Assembly (NCBI RefSeq): GCF_028331445.1
Contig: NZ_JAQMHX010000001.1
Location: forward strand, 372,001-436,000
Length of the DNA stretch: 64,000 bases
Origin: Candidatus Phyllobacterium onerii
GTDB lineage: Bacteria; Pseudomonadota; Alphaproteobacteria; Rhizobiales; Rhizobiaceae
Direction: 5' to 3'
The notes beneath the pieces are model-generated. The model did not search any database. It worked only from the letters and a program-made list of their open reading frames with translations, and was not told the DNA's origin. Shown piece after piece: positions 6,834-15,161 of this stretch (the stretch's first letter is position 1; each line of letters starts with the position of its first letter). The position numbers and the translations under genes are program-made.

Positions 6834-8099
6834 ATGTCGCGTGGCAGTTCATGCGAAGCCTTTTCCGGACAGATTTTGAAACGATATCCCTTGAAAACCA
6901 TTGCTGCCCCGATCGTCCATCAGCCACTTACAGAAAGCGCTCGATCAGTCCTGAAAATGATCTCGCGTTCCGGACCGGTCACGAGGCCGCAACTGAGCGC
7001 CGCGCTGGCTTTTTCCAAGCCAACAATGTCCGCCGCCGTCGGCGAACTCGAAGCCCATGGGCTTGTAGCCTCGAATGGTGTCGCAAGGGGGGCCGTTGGC
7101 CGCACCGCGGTGACGTATGGGCTCGGTGCGGAGGCCGGTTTTGCGATTGGCGTCGATTGTGGCACCACCCAGATCCATGCGATGGCGTCGAAGCTCGATG
7201 GTCAGAATTTTGTCGAGTTGCAGCAGCCGGTCGGCGTTGATGGCGAAAACCCGGTGCAGCGGTTCCGGGCAATCGAAACGGCGATCGAATCTCTCTTGTC
7301 GCAATGCGGGAAAAGCCACGGGCCGCTACGGGTAATCGCGATTGCTCTGCCCAATATAATCTCGCAGACACTCGAGCGGCTTCCAGCACGTGATGATTTT
7401 GCGCAGACGCTACAGAGGCTGCAAGACGCCTACAATGTGCCGATTGTGGTCGAGAACAATGTTAATTGCGCAGCGCTGGCGGAATATCACGAGGGAGCGG
7501 CCAAACATCATTCCTTTGCCATTTATCTGCAGATCGGCGTCAAGGTCGGTGTAGGGATTGTCCTGGATGGCAAGCTGTTTCGCGGGTTTCGCGGCGGTGC
7601 GGGCGAGGTCGGGCATTTGCCTTTCCCCTGGTCCGAAACGGAGAAGCCCCGCTTCCAGCACGTTGAAACCTACCTCGGTTCGGTGCAGCTCCTGCAGCGT
7701 TGCAAGGAGAATTGGCCTGCATCGGAGGGGGAGCCTCCGCTCTCGACGGCAGAGCTGTTTTCACGCGCGCAGACTTCCGGTCATGCCCGGTCCTGCATCC
7801 AACGCCACGCGAACGATATCGGCAATCTGGTTGCATCCTGCGTCAGTATACTCGATCCCGAGCTCGTCGTACTCGGGGGGGGTGTCGGACAGAATGCGAT
7901 CCTGCTCGAAGGTGTCGACAAGGTCGTGAGGGAGCTTTGCTGGCCGGTGGAGATCAGGGTCAGCGAACTTTCAAACCAGGCGACGGTGCTTGGCGCGGTG
8001 CGTCTGGGCGTTGATTTCGCCATGGCCGGTTTGCTCGGGGAAGACAGCAGCGCTGCCTTCCTTTTTCCGGGGACTTTGGCGGAACCTGTCCGCCAATAG
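6834..8099 (+). CDS. ROK-family transcriptional regulator
   Basis: An N-terminal winged helix-turn-helix (RPQLSAALAFSKPTMSAAVG) is fused to a ROK sugar-kinase-like domain (AIGVDCGTT, IVVENNVNCAALAEYHEGA, GGGVG). The ROK zinc motif, usually CxCGxxGCxE after GHxxx, is replaced by GHLPFPWSETEKPRFQHVE, so the cysteines are missing. Family members repress sugar operons until bound by the sugar or its phosphate. The start is uncertain: the frame is open back to 6660 inside the dehydrogenase gene, and ATG 6834 or TTG 6891 are the plausible starts. It converges on the SIS gene and probably controls the facing operon, where a palindrome lies upstream of the first gene. Confidence 0.85.
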   Translation: MSRGSSCEAFSGQILKRYPLKTIAAPIVHQPLTESARSVLKMISRSGPVTRPQLSAALAFSKPTMSAAVGELEAHGLVASNGVARGAVGRTAVTYGLGAEAGFAIGVDCGTTQIHAMASKLDGQNFVELQQPVGVDGENPVQRFRAIETAIESLLSQCGKSHGPLRVIAIALPNIISQTLERLPARDDFAQTLQRLQDAYNVPIVVENNVNCAALAEYHEGAAKHHSFAIYLQIGVKVGVGIVLDGKLFRGFRGGAGEVGHLPFPWSETEKPRFQHVETYLGSVQLLQRCKENWPASEGEPPLSTAELFSRAQTSGHARSCIQRHANDIGNLVASCVSILDPELVVLGGGVGQNAILLEGVDKVVRELCWPVEIRVSELSNQATVLGAVRLGVDFAMAGLLGEDSSAAFLFPGTLAEPVRQ

Positions 8100-8105
8100 T
8101 TTCCT

Positions 8106-9116
8106 TCACGAAACAGCGAGCTTGGTGTCCGGCTGCCGGTAACGGAAGTTGCAGACGGGGAGCCCCGCATCCTCGGAGAGCGTGGCGATAATCAGCTGCG
8201 CCGGAATGGCCTGCAGGATGGCATCGCCAATACCGGGACTGAATGCGGGCACGTTGATGACGACGAGATTGTCGGCGTCAGTCACGTCGCTGCGACTTGT
8301 GATCAACACCGCCGGAATGGCGAAGCCGGCAAGGTCCCTGGCAAGCTGCACTTCCCGGCCATCGCCAAAAAGGATGACGCCGCTATCCTTGTCGTTCGGT
8401 TCCATCGGGCCATGCAGGAAGTTCAGCGTGTCCCAATCCTGGGCCGAAATACGGGCCGCCTCGCGGATCAGCAGCGATATATATCCCGCCGTACCATAGG
8501 CGCAGCCTGCGCCAACGCAGTCGATGGCCTTGCGGTTGCCAAGCATCTTCGCGGCCTTTTCGACCTGCGGTTTGACCGTTTCGAGAACCGATTTTGCGGC
8601 CGAGGGCAGCGCCGTCCAATCGGTACCGGAAGGGCGCCCGGCCTTGTCTGCAAGCAATGCCGCCGTCAGCAACGAGCCAAGATAGCTGGTGGTGTTCGGA
8701 CCGCTATCCATGCCGCTATTCGTCGGGATCATGTGATGAACGACCTTGGAGAGCGGCGTTCCGCTTGCCGTTGCGATACCGTAGGTCGGCTTGTCCGGGC
8801 GCACTTCCATCGCCTTCGCCGGCTCGATACTGCGGCCGGAAGCGGAAAATGCGATATAGGCATCGCCCGCATCGATGGATGGGTCGTAAAGGTCGGTCGC
8901 CGCAAGCGCAAAGGCACGCATCCCTTGATTGCGCATCTGCGCCGCCGCAACGACCGCCGCGTAGAGACTGGCGCCGATGCCTGCGAGGACGATCGTTCCC
9001 GATTTCAGCGGCTCAAGATCGATCGTATCCAGCGTCCTGGAAACGCTGTTCAGGCAGGCTTCGAGAGCGGCGGGCTGCAGGGCGATAGCTTCGCGGTAGG
9101 GGACTCTGTCGGTCAT
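8106..9116 (-). CDS. SIS-domain sugar isomerase/deglycase-like protein
   Basis: This 336-residue protein carries two SIS domains like the isomerase half of GlmS, AgaS and the FrlB deglycases. The phosphosugar loop is IAFSASGRSIEPAKA, and the second half has EAARISAQDWDTLNFLHGP with the conserved Glu and His-Gly-Pro. There is no glutaminase domain, so it does not transfer glutamine amide nitrogen. Likely reactions are aldose/ketose isomerisation with loss of ammonia or of an amino acid from an amino-sugar phosphate. It is the last gene of the operon and is separated from the binding-protein gene by a hairpin. With an amino-acid-type ABC transporter beside it, a fructosamine-type deglycase role is a reasonable inference, not proven. 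Confidence 0.82.
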   Translation of the reverse strand: MTDRVPYREAIALQPAALEACLNSVSRTLDTIDLEPLKSGTIVLAGIGASLYAAVVAAAQMRNQGMRAFALAATDLYDPSIDAGDAYIAFSASGRSIEPAKAMEVRPDKPTYGIATASGTPLSKVVHHMIPTNSGMDSGPNTTSYLGSLLTAALLADKAGRPSGTDWTALPSAAKSVLETVKPQVEKAAKMLGNRKAIDCVGAGCAYGTAGYISLLIREAARISAQDWDTLNFLHGPMEPNDKDSGVILFGDGREVQLARDLAGFAIPAVLITSRSDVTDADNLVVINVPAFSPGIGDAILQAIPAQLIIATLSEDAGLPVCNFRYRQPDTKLAVS

Positions 9117-9146
9117 TTTTCATTCCGTATGCTGATGAGATTTATG

Positions 9147-9173
9147 GGCCGGAAGACGCGATGCCCTCCGGCC
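9147..9173 (-). terminator. Intergenic hairpin between binding-protein and SIS genes
   Basis: GGCCGGA (9147-9153) pairs perfectly with TCCGGCC (9167-9173). There is no T-run, so it is more likely an mRNA-stabilising or attenuating stem-loop that raises binding-protein expression over the downstream SIS gene, as is common after ABC binding-protein genes. Confidence 0.45.
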
Positions 9174-9189
9174 TTGAGAGAAGGCTGCG

Positions 9190-10080
9190 TCAGTCGAGCT
9201 TCAGATAGTCGGCGAAGCGGGCGGCGTCGTTGATGGTGATCTTGTCGAGCTTGTTTTCGCCAAGACCCCATTTGTCGAAGATTTTGGCGTAGGAGCCGTC
9301 ATCGATCATCGATTGAAGCGTGGCGGCGAGGGCGTCGCGCAGCTGGTTGCTTTCCTTGCCGACGAGCACGGCCTGATACCCGACGGCGTATTGCGCACCG
9401 GGAACGAGTTCGATCTTCTTGTTGCCTTCCGGCTGATGCTGCAGGCTGTAGGCGGCAACGCCGGTCGTATCCATGGATAGATCGACGCGCCCGCTCTGCA
9501 GCGCGATCTTGATCTGGTCGTTGGAGGGGAACTGCATGACGTTGAGCGGCTTGTCCGCTGGGCACAGGCCTTTTTGTTTGTCGAGCAGTTCGAGCGGAAT
9601 CGAGCCCTGGACCGCGCCGGCATTCAGACCGCAGGCATCCTTCAACTTGTGGATGTTCTTGGGGTTGCCCTCGAGCACGATGATGCTGGTGCCCTCAAGC
9701 ATGTAGTTGACGATATCCACGATCTTTTCACGCTCGGCGAAATCGCCGAAAGCCGACATGCCGATGTCGAAGCGGCCGGCCTGTATGCCCGGAATGATGC
9801 TGGCGAACTGCGCCGGCATGTCCGTGAACTTCACGCCAAGACGCGTGCCCATCTCGTCGCGCAGCTCGCGCTCCAGTCCGATGATGGTCTTGTTGTCCTC
9901 CCCATAAAAATCATAAGGCGGCGTTTGCGGTTCGGTTCCCACCTTGATCTCGCCCGCGGTCTTGATTTTCTCCGGAAGCATGTCGTGCAGCTTCTGGTCG
10001 GTGCCGGCGGCAAAGCCAGCCGTACCCGCCATGAGGATGGCGATGGTGGCAAGAGACAGTTTCAACAATCTGGTATTCAT
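9190..10080 (-). CDS. ABC transporter substrate-binding protein, polar amino-acid family (SBP_bac_3)
   Basis: Counted from ATG 10080 the protein has 296 residues, starting MNTRLLKLSLATIAILMAGT with a signal peptide ending near AGFAAG. The body follows the SBP_bac_3 plan: EIKVGTEPQTPPYDFYGEDN, then GLERELRDEMGTRLGVKF, FDIGMSAFGDFAERE and a C-terminal DDGSYAKIFDKWGLGE. Family members bind amino acids, opines or similar polar solutes in the periplasm. An upstream in-frame ATG (10104) lacks the signal-peptide register, so 10080 is preferred. It is encoded between the ATPase and the SIS gene in the same operon and supplies substrate specificity to the transporter. Confidence 0.9.
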   Translation of the reverse strand: MNTRLLKLSLATIAILMAGTAGFAAGTDQKLHDMLPEKIKTAGEIKVGTEPQTPPYDFYGEDNKTIIGLERELRDEMGTRLGVKFTDMPAQFASIIPGIQAGRFDIGMSAFGDFAEREKIVDIVNYMLEGTSIIVLEGNPKNIHKLKDACGLNAGAVQGSIPLELLDKQKGLCPADKPLNVMQFPSNDQIKIALQSGRVDLSMDTTGVAAYSLQHQPEGNKKIELVPGAQYAVGYQAVLVGKESNQLRDALAATLQSMIDDGSYAKIFDKWGLGENKLDKITINDAARFADYLKLD

Positions 10081-10146
10081 GGCATTCCCCTTTTCTTGAT
10101 GCACGTGAAAGACGTGCGGCCTTCAGACAAATGGTTGCCGGTCCGG

Positions 10147-10935
10147 TCAGTGCATTCGTCTGAGAAATGTTTTGGTTCGCTCGTGCTGCGGCGCGTCGAT
10201 GACCTGCCGCGCCGGGCCTTCTTCGACCACGACGCCCTGATCCATGAAGATCACGCGGTCGGCGACCTCCCGTGCAAAGGCTAGTTCGTGCGTGACGACG
10301 AGCATGGTCATGCCATCGGCCGCAAGCTTGCGCATGACCGCCAGCACTTCGCCGACGAGTTCCGGATCGAGGGCCGAGGTGGGCTCGTCGAACAGCATCA
10401 GCTTCGGGTTCATGGCAAGTGCGCGGGCAATGGCGACCCGCTGCTGCTGGCCCCCGGAAAGCTGGTAAGGATAGGCATCCTCCCGACCCTCGAGATCGAC
10501 GAGCTTCAACAACTCCCTGGCACGGGAGAAGGCCTGTTCGCGCGATTGGCCGCGGATCAGCATCGGTGCCTGCGAGATATTGGTGAGCACGTCATGATGC
10601 GCGAAGAGATTGAATCGCTGGAACACCATGCCGATGTCCTGGCGCTGCCGAGCGAGTTCCTTGCCGCTCATCTCGTAGAGCAGGCCATGGCGCTCGTTGT
10701 AGCCGATCAAATGGCCGTCAACGAGGATGCGCCCGCCGCTCATGCGTTCGAGATGGTTGATACAGCGCAGGAATGTCGATTTGCCGCTCCCCGACGGGCC
10801 GAGCAGGCAGACGACTTCGCCCTTGCGGATCGTCAGGTTGATCCCCTTCAGGACTTCGTGCGCGCCGAATGACTTGCGAACGTCGAGAGCTTCCACCATA
10901 GCGCCGCTGGTCGTGAATTCTGGTTGCTGGGTCAT
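10147..10935 (-). CDS. ABC transporter ATP-binding protein, polar amino-acid family
   Basis: The protein has 262 residues. All ABC hallmarks are present: Walker [11 protein letters not shown]-loop [11 protein letters not shown], signature LSGGQQQRV, Walker [13 protein letters not shown] and the switch His in VVTHELAFA. It is most like GlnQ/HisP-type ATPases. The start ATG (10933-10935) overlaps the stop of the permease gene by 4 bases, which points to translational coupling. The frame stays open much further upstream through the permease gene, but that part is an overlap artefact. It powers uptake of the solute caught by the 9190-10080 binding protein. Confidence 0.93.
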   Translation of the reverse strand: MTQQPEFTTSGAMVEALDVRKSFGAHEVLKGINLTIRKGEVVCLLGPSGSGKSTFLRCINHLERMSGGRILVDGHLIGYNERHGLLYEMSGKELARQRQDIGMVFQRFNLFAHHDVLTNISQAPMLIRGQSREQAFSRARELLKLVDLEGREDAYPYQLSGGQQQRVAIARALAMNPKLMLFDEPTSALDPELVGEVLAVMRKLAADGMTMLVVTHELAFAREVADRVIFMDQGVVVEEGPARQVIDAPQHERTKTFLRRMH

Positions 10936-11798
10936 CCATTGCTCCCTTCGGCACGAAGCAGGCGCAGGGCAGCACGCCAGGCCATGGGTGCATCGCTGGT
11001 GGACCGGCCAAGCCGGCGTTCGATCACGTATTGCAAGCTCGAAGCGACCGTCGTCATCACGAGGTACCAGATGCTGGCAACGATCAGCAGTTCGATGATG
11101 AGGAAGTTCTTGGCGTAGATGTTCTGGGCGCGGGTCAGGAGATCCTGCGCCGCCACCACCGAAACCAGTGAGGTCGTCTTCAGCATCGAAATCGTCTGGT
11201 TGCCGATCGGCGGGATGATGACCCGCAGCGCCTGCGGAAAGATGATGCGCAGCATCGACTGGGTCGGCGTGTACCCTAACGCCTTCGCGGCCTCCTGCTG
11301 GCCGCTGTCGACCGCCATCAAGCCGCCGCGCATGATTTCCGCCATGTAGGCCGCTTCGTTGAGGCTGAGGGCCAGCAAGGCGGCGACAAAGGCGGTGATG
11401 ATCGAGTTCGTATCGAAATGGATCGAGCCGATATCGATACTCGGGATGAAGAGCTGGATGTTGAACCAGAAGATGATCTGGACGAGCAGCGGCGTGCCGC
11501 GGAAGAACCAGATGTAAAGACTGGCAAAGCCGCTGACGATCGCGTTCGGCGAGAGACGCATCATCGCCAGCACACCGCCGGCAACGATACTGATCAGCAT
11601 CGAAAGCACCGTGAAAAGGATGGTGAGCTTGATGCCTTCGAGAATGGTTTCGTCGAAAAGATATTGCGGGATCGCCGACCATGTGATGTGGCGGCTCATG
11701 ATGACCATGGCCAGTAGAAAGCCAACGATCGCGATGAGGAGGATGGCAATCACCCATTGGCCCCAGTTGCGCGCAGGAATAATCCTTTGTTCGCTCAT
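10932..11798 (-). CDS. ABC transporter permease, polar amino-acid (HEQRO) family
   Basis: The protein has 288 residues with a short polar N-terminus, a first helix at about 13-35 and a second set of helices carrying the transport core. The EAA loop is visible as [20 protein letters not shown], where the ATPase docks, and [18 protein letters not shown] is typical of the HisM/GlnP family. One permease gene only, so it probably acts as a homodimer. It overlaps the kinase gene upstream and the ATPase gene downstream by 4 bases each, placing all three in one transcript. Confidence 0.92.
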   Translation of the reverse strand: MSEQRIIPARNWGQWVIAILLIAIVGFLLAMVIMSRHITWSAIPQYLFDETILEGIKLTILFTVLSMLISIVAGGVLAMMRLSPNAIVSGFASLYIWFFRGTPLLVQIIFWFNIQLFIPSIDIGSIHFDTNSIITAFVAALLALSLNEAAYMAEIMRGGLMAVDSGQQEAAKALGYTPTQSMLRIIFPQALRVIIPPIGNQTISMLKTTSLVSVVAAQDLLTRAQNIYAKNFLIIELLIVASIWYLVMTTVASSLQYVIERRLGRSTSDAPMAWRAALRLLRAEGSNG

Positions 11799-12751
11799 GC
11801 CGCCCTCCAGTCGTCTTCGTTAGAGATGGTGCCGGCTATATGGGGAAGCGGCAGATAGGCCGGACGCTCTCCCGCCTGCAGTTGCCGCGCGAGTGCCATG
11901 GCGCCGACCACCGGCGGTTCCCGCAGAAGCGTCAATCTCCAGTCCGGTGCGACGGTCGCGAGTGCCGATTGAAACGCTTCGAAAAGACGAGGCTGGCGCG
12001 TGATGACGCCGCCCCCCGTAACGATATCGTTCCCCGGTGCGCCGCGATCGATCAGGCGCGAGACCAACGCCGCGAGCGCCTTGCCGCCTTGTGCTATGAC
12101 ATCGAGAGCGAGCGCCGATCCGGCATCGGCTGCCGCGAAGACCAGCGGTACGAAACTGCCAATCCTGGCGGCGCTTCCCTGATCGCCGAGCGCACGCCCG
12201 AGTTCAACGGGATTGTCGATGCCAAGTGCCTGAAGCAGGCTGCGGCCCAGCGGCTCCAGAGGTTCGCCCGAATCGAGCGATCTGCGCACTGTGCGTGCTG
12301 CCTCCCGGACCAGACCGGCGGCGCTGCCTTCGTCGCCGAGATACCATCCCCAGCCGCCGGCGGCGATCATGCGCCTGTCATCGCTCCGGGCAACGGCGAT
12401 GGAGCCTGTGCCGCAGATAACAGAGATGCCGACATCCTTGCCTGCCGCTGGAAGAAGCAGTTCTGAATCGTTGAGGACAAGTACAACCGTTGCCGGCAGC
12501 AGCTGCGCAAGCCGCTGTTGAAAAGCCCCGCATTCCTCGTCGGTATCGCAGCCATGCGAACCCGCAACCAGAACTCCGGGCAGTTTGCCTCCGGTCACTT
12601 TCGTCAAGGCTGCAACGAGCGTGGCTGCGTCGGCTTCAGCGTTTTCCCGCGCTCGCCACTCAGAGGTCGGCATCGATATATCGGAGACCGCCAGGCCGTT
12701 GGCCGCCATCATTTGCGTCTTCGTTCCGCCTATATCGATTCCCACGAGCAT
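11795..12751 (-). CDS. BadF/BadG-type ATPase, N-acetylglucosamine-kinase-like sugar kinase
   Basis: The 318-residue protein has the ASKHA fold of the BadF/NAGK group: phosphate-1 motif [13 protein letters not shown], phosphate-2 [13 protein letters not shown], and the NAGK-like [13 protein letters not shown]. These enzymes phosphorylate N-acetylglucosamine, glucosamine or related amino sugars in the cytoplasm. It is the first gene of the minus-strand operon and overlaps the permease gene by 4 bases. In combination with the SIS protein it would supply the phosphosugar substrate for deamination or deglycation. A perfect palindrome 27 bp upstream of its start is the likely control site. Confidence 0.85.
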   Translation of the reverse strand: MLVGIDIGGTKTQMMAANGLAVSDISMPTSEWRARENAEADAATLVAALTKVTGGKLPGVLVAGSHGCDTDEECGAFQQRLAQLLPATVVLVLNDSELLLPAAGKDVGISVICGTGSIAVARSDDRRMIAAGGWGWYLGDEGSAAGLVREAARTVRRSLDSGEPLEPLGRSLLQALGIDNPVELGRALGDQGSAARIGSFVPLVFAAADAGSALALDVIAQGGKALAALVSRLIDRGAPGNDIVTGGGVITRQPRLFEAFQSALATVAPDWRLTLLREPPVVGAMALARQLQAGERPAYLPLPHIAGTISNEDDWRAA

Positions 12752-12777
12752 GGATGCGCCTTCACGAAATTCATATT

Positions 12778-12796
12778 ATTAGGTAACTTACCTAAT
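12778..12796. promoter_or_regulatory. Perfect 19-bp palindromic operator candidate upstream of the kinase-ABC-SIS operon
   Basis: ATTAGGTAACTTACCTAAT is an exact palindrome around a central C. It lies upstream of the first gene of the minus-strand operon (start 12751), at a promoter-like distance, in AT-rich DNA. A sugar-responsive repressor such as the ROK protein at 6834-8099 is the natural candidate to bind it; that link is inference. Confidence 0.55.
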
Positions 12797-12980
12797 TAAT
12801 TGAGTTTGGCAAGAAGCGTCTCAAACAAACTTCATGGATGGGTCGACTTGCGGGGCGCAATGCCCGCACCGGCAAACTAATTGCAGCGCAGTTGCAAAAA
12901 GCCGTAATATTTGCGCAATTGGGGTCGCTGATGCCCGCACCGCTGGCCGAATCAGGCAGTGAACACGGTGGAACAATTTC

Positions 12981-13571
12981 ATGACGACAAGCGACGTATG
13001 GACTTTTATTCGCGCCCTGATCACAAATCCATCGCGAGTCAGCGCGATCGCTCCCTCCAGTGCGGCTTTGGCAAGGCTCATCACCAGCGAAATCGGTGCC
13101 GGTTCCGGTCCCGTCCTCGAACTTGGCCCGGGCACCGGCGTTTTTACGGATGCCTTGCTGGCGCGGGGTGTTAGCCCCGGTAACCTGACGTTGATCGAAT
13201 ACGGTGCTGAATTCGCAAGATTGTTGCAGACGCGCTTCCCGGGTATGCGAATCCTGCAGATGGATGCCTCACAGCTCGGCGGACAGGATTTGTTCAAGGC
13301 TGAACCGGCGGGTGCCGTCGTCAGCGGCCTGCCGTTCCTGAGCATGCCCGACAAGGTCGCGGCTATTCTCAACGGAGCCTTCAGCAATCTGCGCAACGAT
13401 GGCGCGTTTTACCAATTCACCTATGGCTTTCGCTGTCCGGTGCCGACAGCTGTATTGGACGAACTTGACCTCGAGGCCGTGTGCATAGGCCGCGCCTTCT
13501 GCAATCTGCCCCCGGCGGCTGTCTACCGCATCACGCGCCGCGGTGTGGAGATCAAGCAGACGATTGGATAA
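12981..13571 (+). CDS. Class I SAM-dependent methyltransferase, PmtA/phospholipid N-methyltransferase-like
   Basis: The protein has 196 residues and no signal peptide. The SAM site is visible as VLELGPGTGVFTDALLARGV (about 45-64), followed by LIEYGAEF and the NPPF-equivalent SGLPFLSMP. This pattern, with the leading NPSRVSAIAPSSAALAR, is that of the Sinorhizobium-type phosphatidylethanolamine N-methyltransferase and its relatives, which are derived from rRNA adenine dimethylase folds. It may help make mono- or dimethyl-PE or phosphatidylcholine at the inner membrane. True PmtA and paralogues are hard to separate from sequence alone. A ribosome site (GGTGGAA) precedes the ATG. It stands alone. 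Confidence 0.78.
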   Translation: MTTSDVWTFIRALITNPSRVSAIAPSSAALARLITSEIGAGSGPVLELGPGTGVFTDALLARGVSPGNLTLIEYGAEFARLLQTRFPGMRILQMDASQLGGQDLFKAEPAGAVVSGLPFLSMPDKVAAILNGAFSNLRNDGAFYQFTYGFRCPVPTAVLDELDLEAVCIGRAFCNLPPAAVYRITRRGVEIKQTIG

Positions 13572-13660
13572 CGATCTGCTCCCCAACCGATCACACAAAA
13601 TCACGTAACGATCAAATTTATTGGCTTGTCACCCGATGACGCGGCGATAATGTCCCGCCG

Positions 13661-14821
13661 ATGATCCAACCTGCCGCATCTCCCGTTCGTTTCGCTCTTG
13701 GCGGTCTGGTGGCCATGGCGGTTGGCATGGGTATCGGCCGGTTCATCTTCACACCGATCCTCCCCGGCATGATGAGCGAGCTTGGCCTGACACCGGGCGA
13801 CGCCGGTCTTATCGCCTCGGCCAATTATTTCGGTTATCTGCTCGGCGCGATCATCGCCGGTTTCGGCTGGGCGTCGGGCATCGAGCGACCTTTGGTCTAT
13901 GTGTCTCTCGCCGCAAGCGCCGCGCTTTGTTTCGCCATGAGCGTCAGCGATGGAGTGATGCTCTTTTCCATCATCCGTTTCTTTGCAGGCGTTGCCAGCG
14001 CCTTCATGCTGGTATTCACCGCAACGATCGTCTTCAGTCATCTCGCCGCCGCAAACCGGCAAGATTTGCAGGCGATGCATTTCGGCGGCGTTGGCACCGG
14101 AATAGCGATTTCATCTCTGCTCGTTGCTTTCAGTTCGGCCACCGGCCATGGCTGGCGGGAAGACTGGATCGGCGCGGCCGTTCTTTCCGCTCTCGGCCTC
14201 ATCGCCGTCTTCGCGCTGATACGGCAAGGCCCGGTGCGCAGCGGTTCGGCTGCAACGGAGCCGCCCATCGTCTGGACGCCGGAATTCATCAAGATCAACA
14301 TTGCCTATGGCCTGTTCGGCTTCGGCTACATCATTACCGCAACGTTTATCATCGCCATCGTTCGCTCAAGCCATGGCAGCCCGTGGATGGAAGCGCTGGT
14401 CTGGTTCGTGACAGGCACTGCGGGCGCCATATCTGTCTGGCTCTGGACACCGCTCTTGCGGCGTGCCGGTCCGTTTGTCGCGCTCGCTCTGGGGTGTGCT
14501 GTTCAGGCGATAGGCGTCGCAGCGAGCGTCGTCCTGCCATCGCCGGCCGGGCCCTTGCTGGGCGGTCTCCTCCTGGGGCTGACGTTCATCGTCATCACCG
14601 CCTTCGGCTTTCAGGCTGGACGGGTGCTTCTGCCGCATTCACAACGCCGCGTCATGGCGGTGATGACCGCCGCATTCGGTATCGGCCAGATCATCGGACC
14701 GCTGATCGGCGGATATGTCGCCAACATCACCGGCGACTTCACCATCGCCACGCTTGCTGCGGCAGCGGGTCTCGTTGTGGCGGCGCTCTTTGCATTTTCC
14801 GCTGGGCGTCAAAAGCGTTGA
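13661..14821 (+). CDS. YbfB/YjiJ-family MFS transporter
   Basis: The protein has 386 residues with 12 predicted membrane segments. The start VRFALGGLVAMAVGMGIGRF with the following FTPILPGMM is the hallmark of YbfB/YjiJ transporters. The C-terminal half has AFGFQAGRVLLPHSQRRVMA and TAAFGIGQIIGPLIGGYVA. Family substrates are unknown; drug or metabolite efflux is often assumed. It stands alone, with the methyltransferase upstream and a palindromic repeat downstream. Confidence 0.85.
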   Translation: MIQPAASPVRFALGGLVAMAVGMGIGRFIFTPILPGMMSELGLTPGDAGLIASANYFGYLLGAIIAGFGWASGIERPLVYVSLAASAALCFAMSVSDGVMLFSIIRFFAGVASAFMLVFTATIVFSHLAAANRQDLQAMHFGGVGTGIAISSLLVAFSSATGHGWREDWIGAAVLSALGLIAVFALIRQGPVRSGSAATEPPIVWTPEFIKINIAYGLFGFGYIITATFIIAIVRSSHGSPWMEALVWFVTGTAGAISVWLWTPLLRRAGPFVALALGCAVQAIGVAASVVLPSPAGPLLGGLLLGLTFIVITAFGFQAGRVLLPHSQRRVMAVMTAAFGIGQIIGPLIGGYVANITGDFTIATLAAAAGLVVAALFAFSAGRQKR

Positions 14822-14856
14822 TAAGCAACTGATTGACCGGATTATTCTAACATTGA

Positions 14857-15009
14857 GCGTGGTTCGACAGGCTCACCATGAGGAGGTTGGGTTGGTTGCA
14901 GGTATAGCCGGCAGGACCCGATGATCTGAAACCTGCAATCTCTGGCTCCTGCAATCTCTGGCTCCTGCAATCAACCCAACACCCTCATGGTGAGCGTGTC
15001 GAACCACGC
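14857..15009. repeat. Long imperfect inverted repeat (about 45-bp arms)
   Basis: The left arm starting GCGTGGTTCGACAGGCTCAC (14857-14901) pairs with the right arm ending GTGTCGAACCACGC (14964-15009) with only a few mismatches. The loop holds two direct copies of TCTGGCTCCTGCAA. Such hairpins with CTCACCATGAGG-type cores recur between genes in rhizobial genomes. It fills most of the 340-bp gap 14822-15161; the rest should hold the bacA promoter, which I cannot define. Confidence 0.75.
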
Positions 15010-15161
15010 ACAGCTGTTGCGCAGCAGTGTTAGCGCCACATAGCCAAATCATTACAGCAATTTAATTACGACGGTTTCTTCTTTGCCCTATTCATGCTGT
15101 TAAAGTCGTGCAACTCGTAACACCACCAAACTGCAGACTTTTCACTCGAGGAACCCGCCAC

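Noticed and set aside
10936-11757. Apparent permease-ATPase fusion frame on the minus strand
   Set aside because: The ATPase frame is open through the permease gene by chance; the true start at 10935 overlaps the permease stop by 4 bases and the permease is complete in its own frame.
14849-15050. Insertion sequence between the MFS and bacA genes
   Set aside because: Inverted repeat present but no transposase and no target duplication; treated as an intergenic palindromic repeat.
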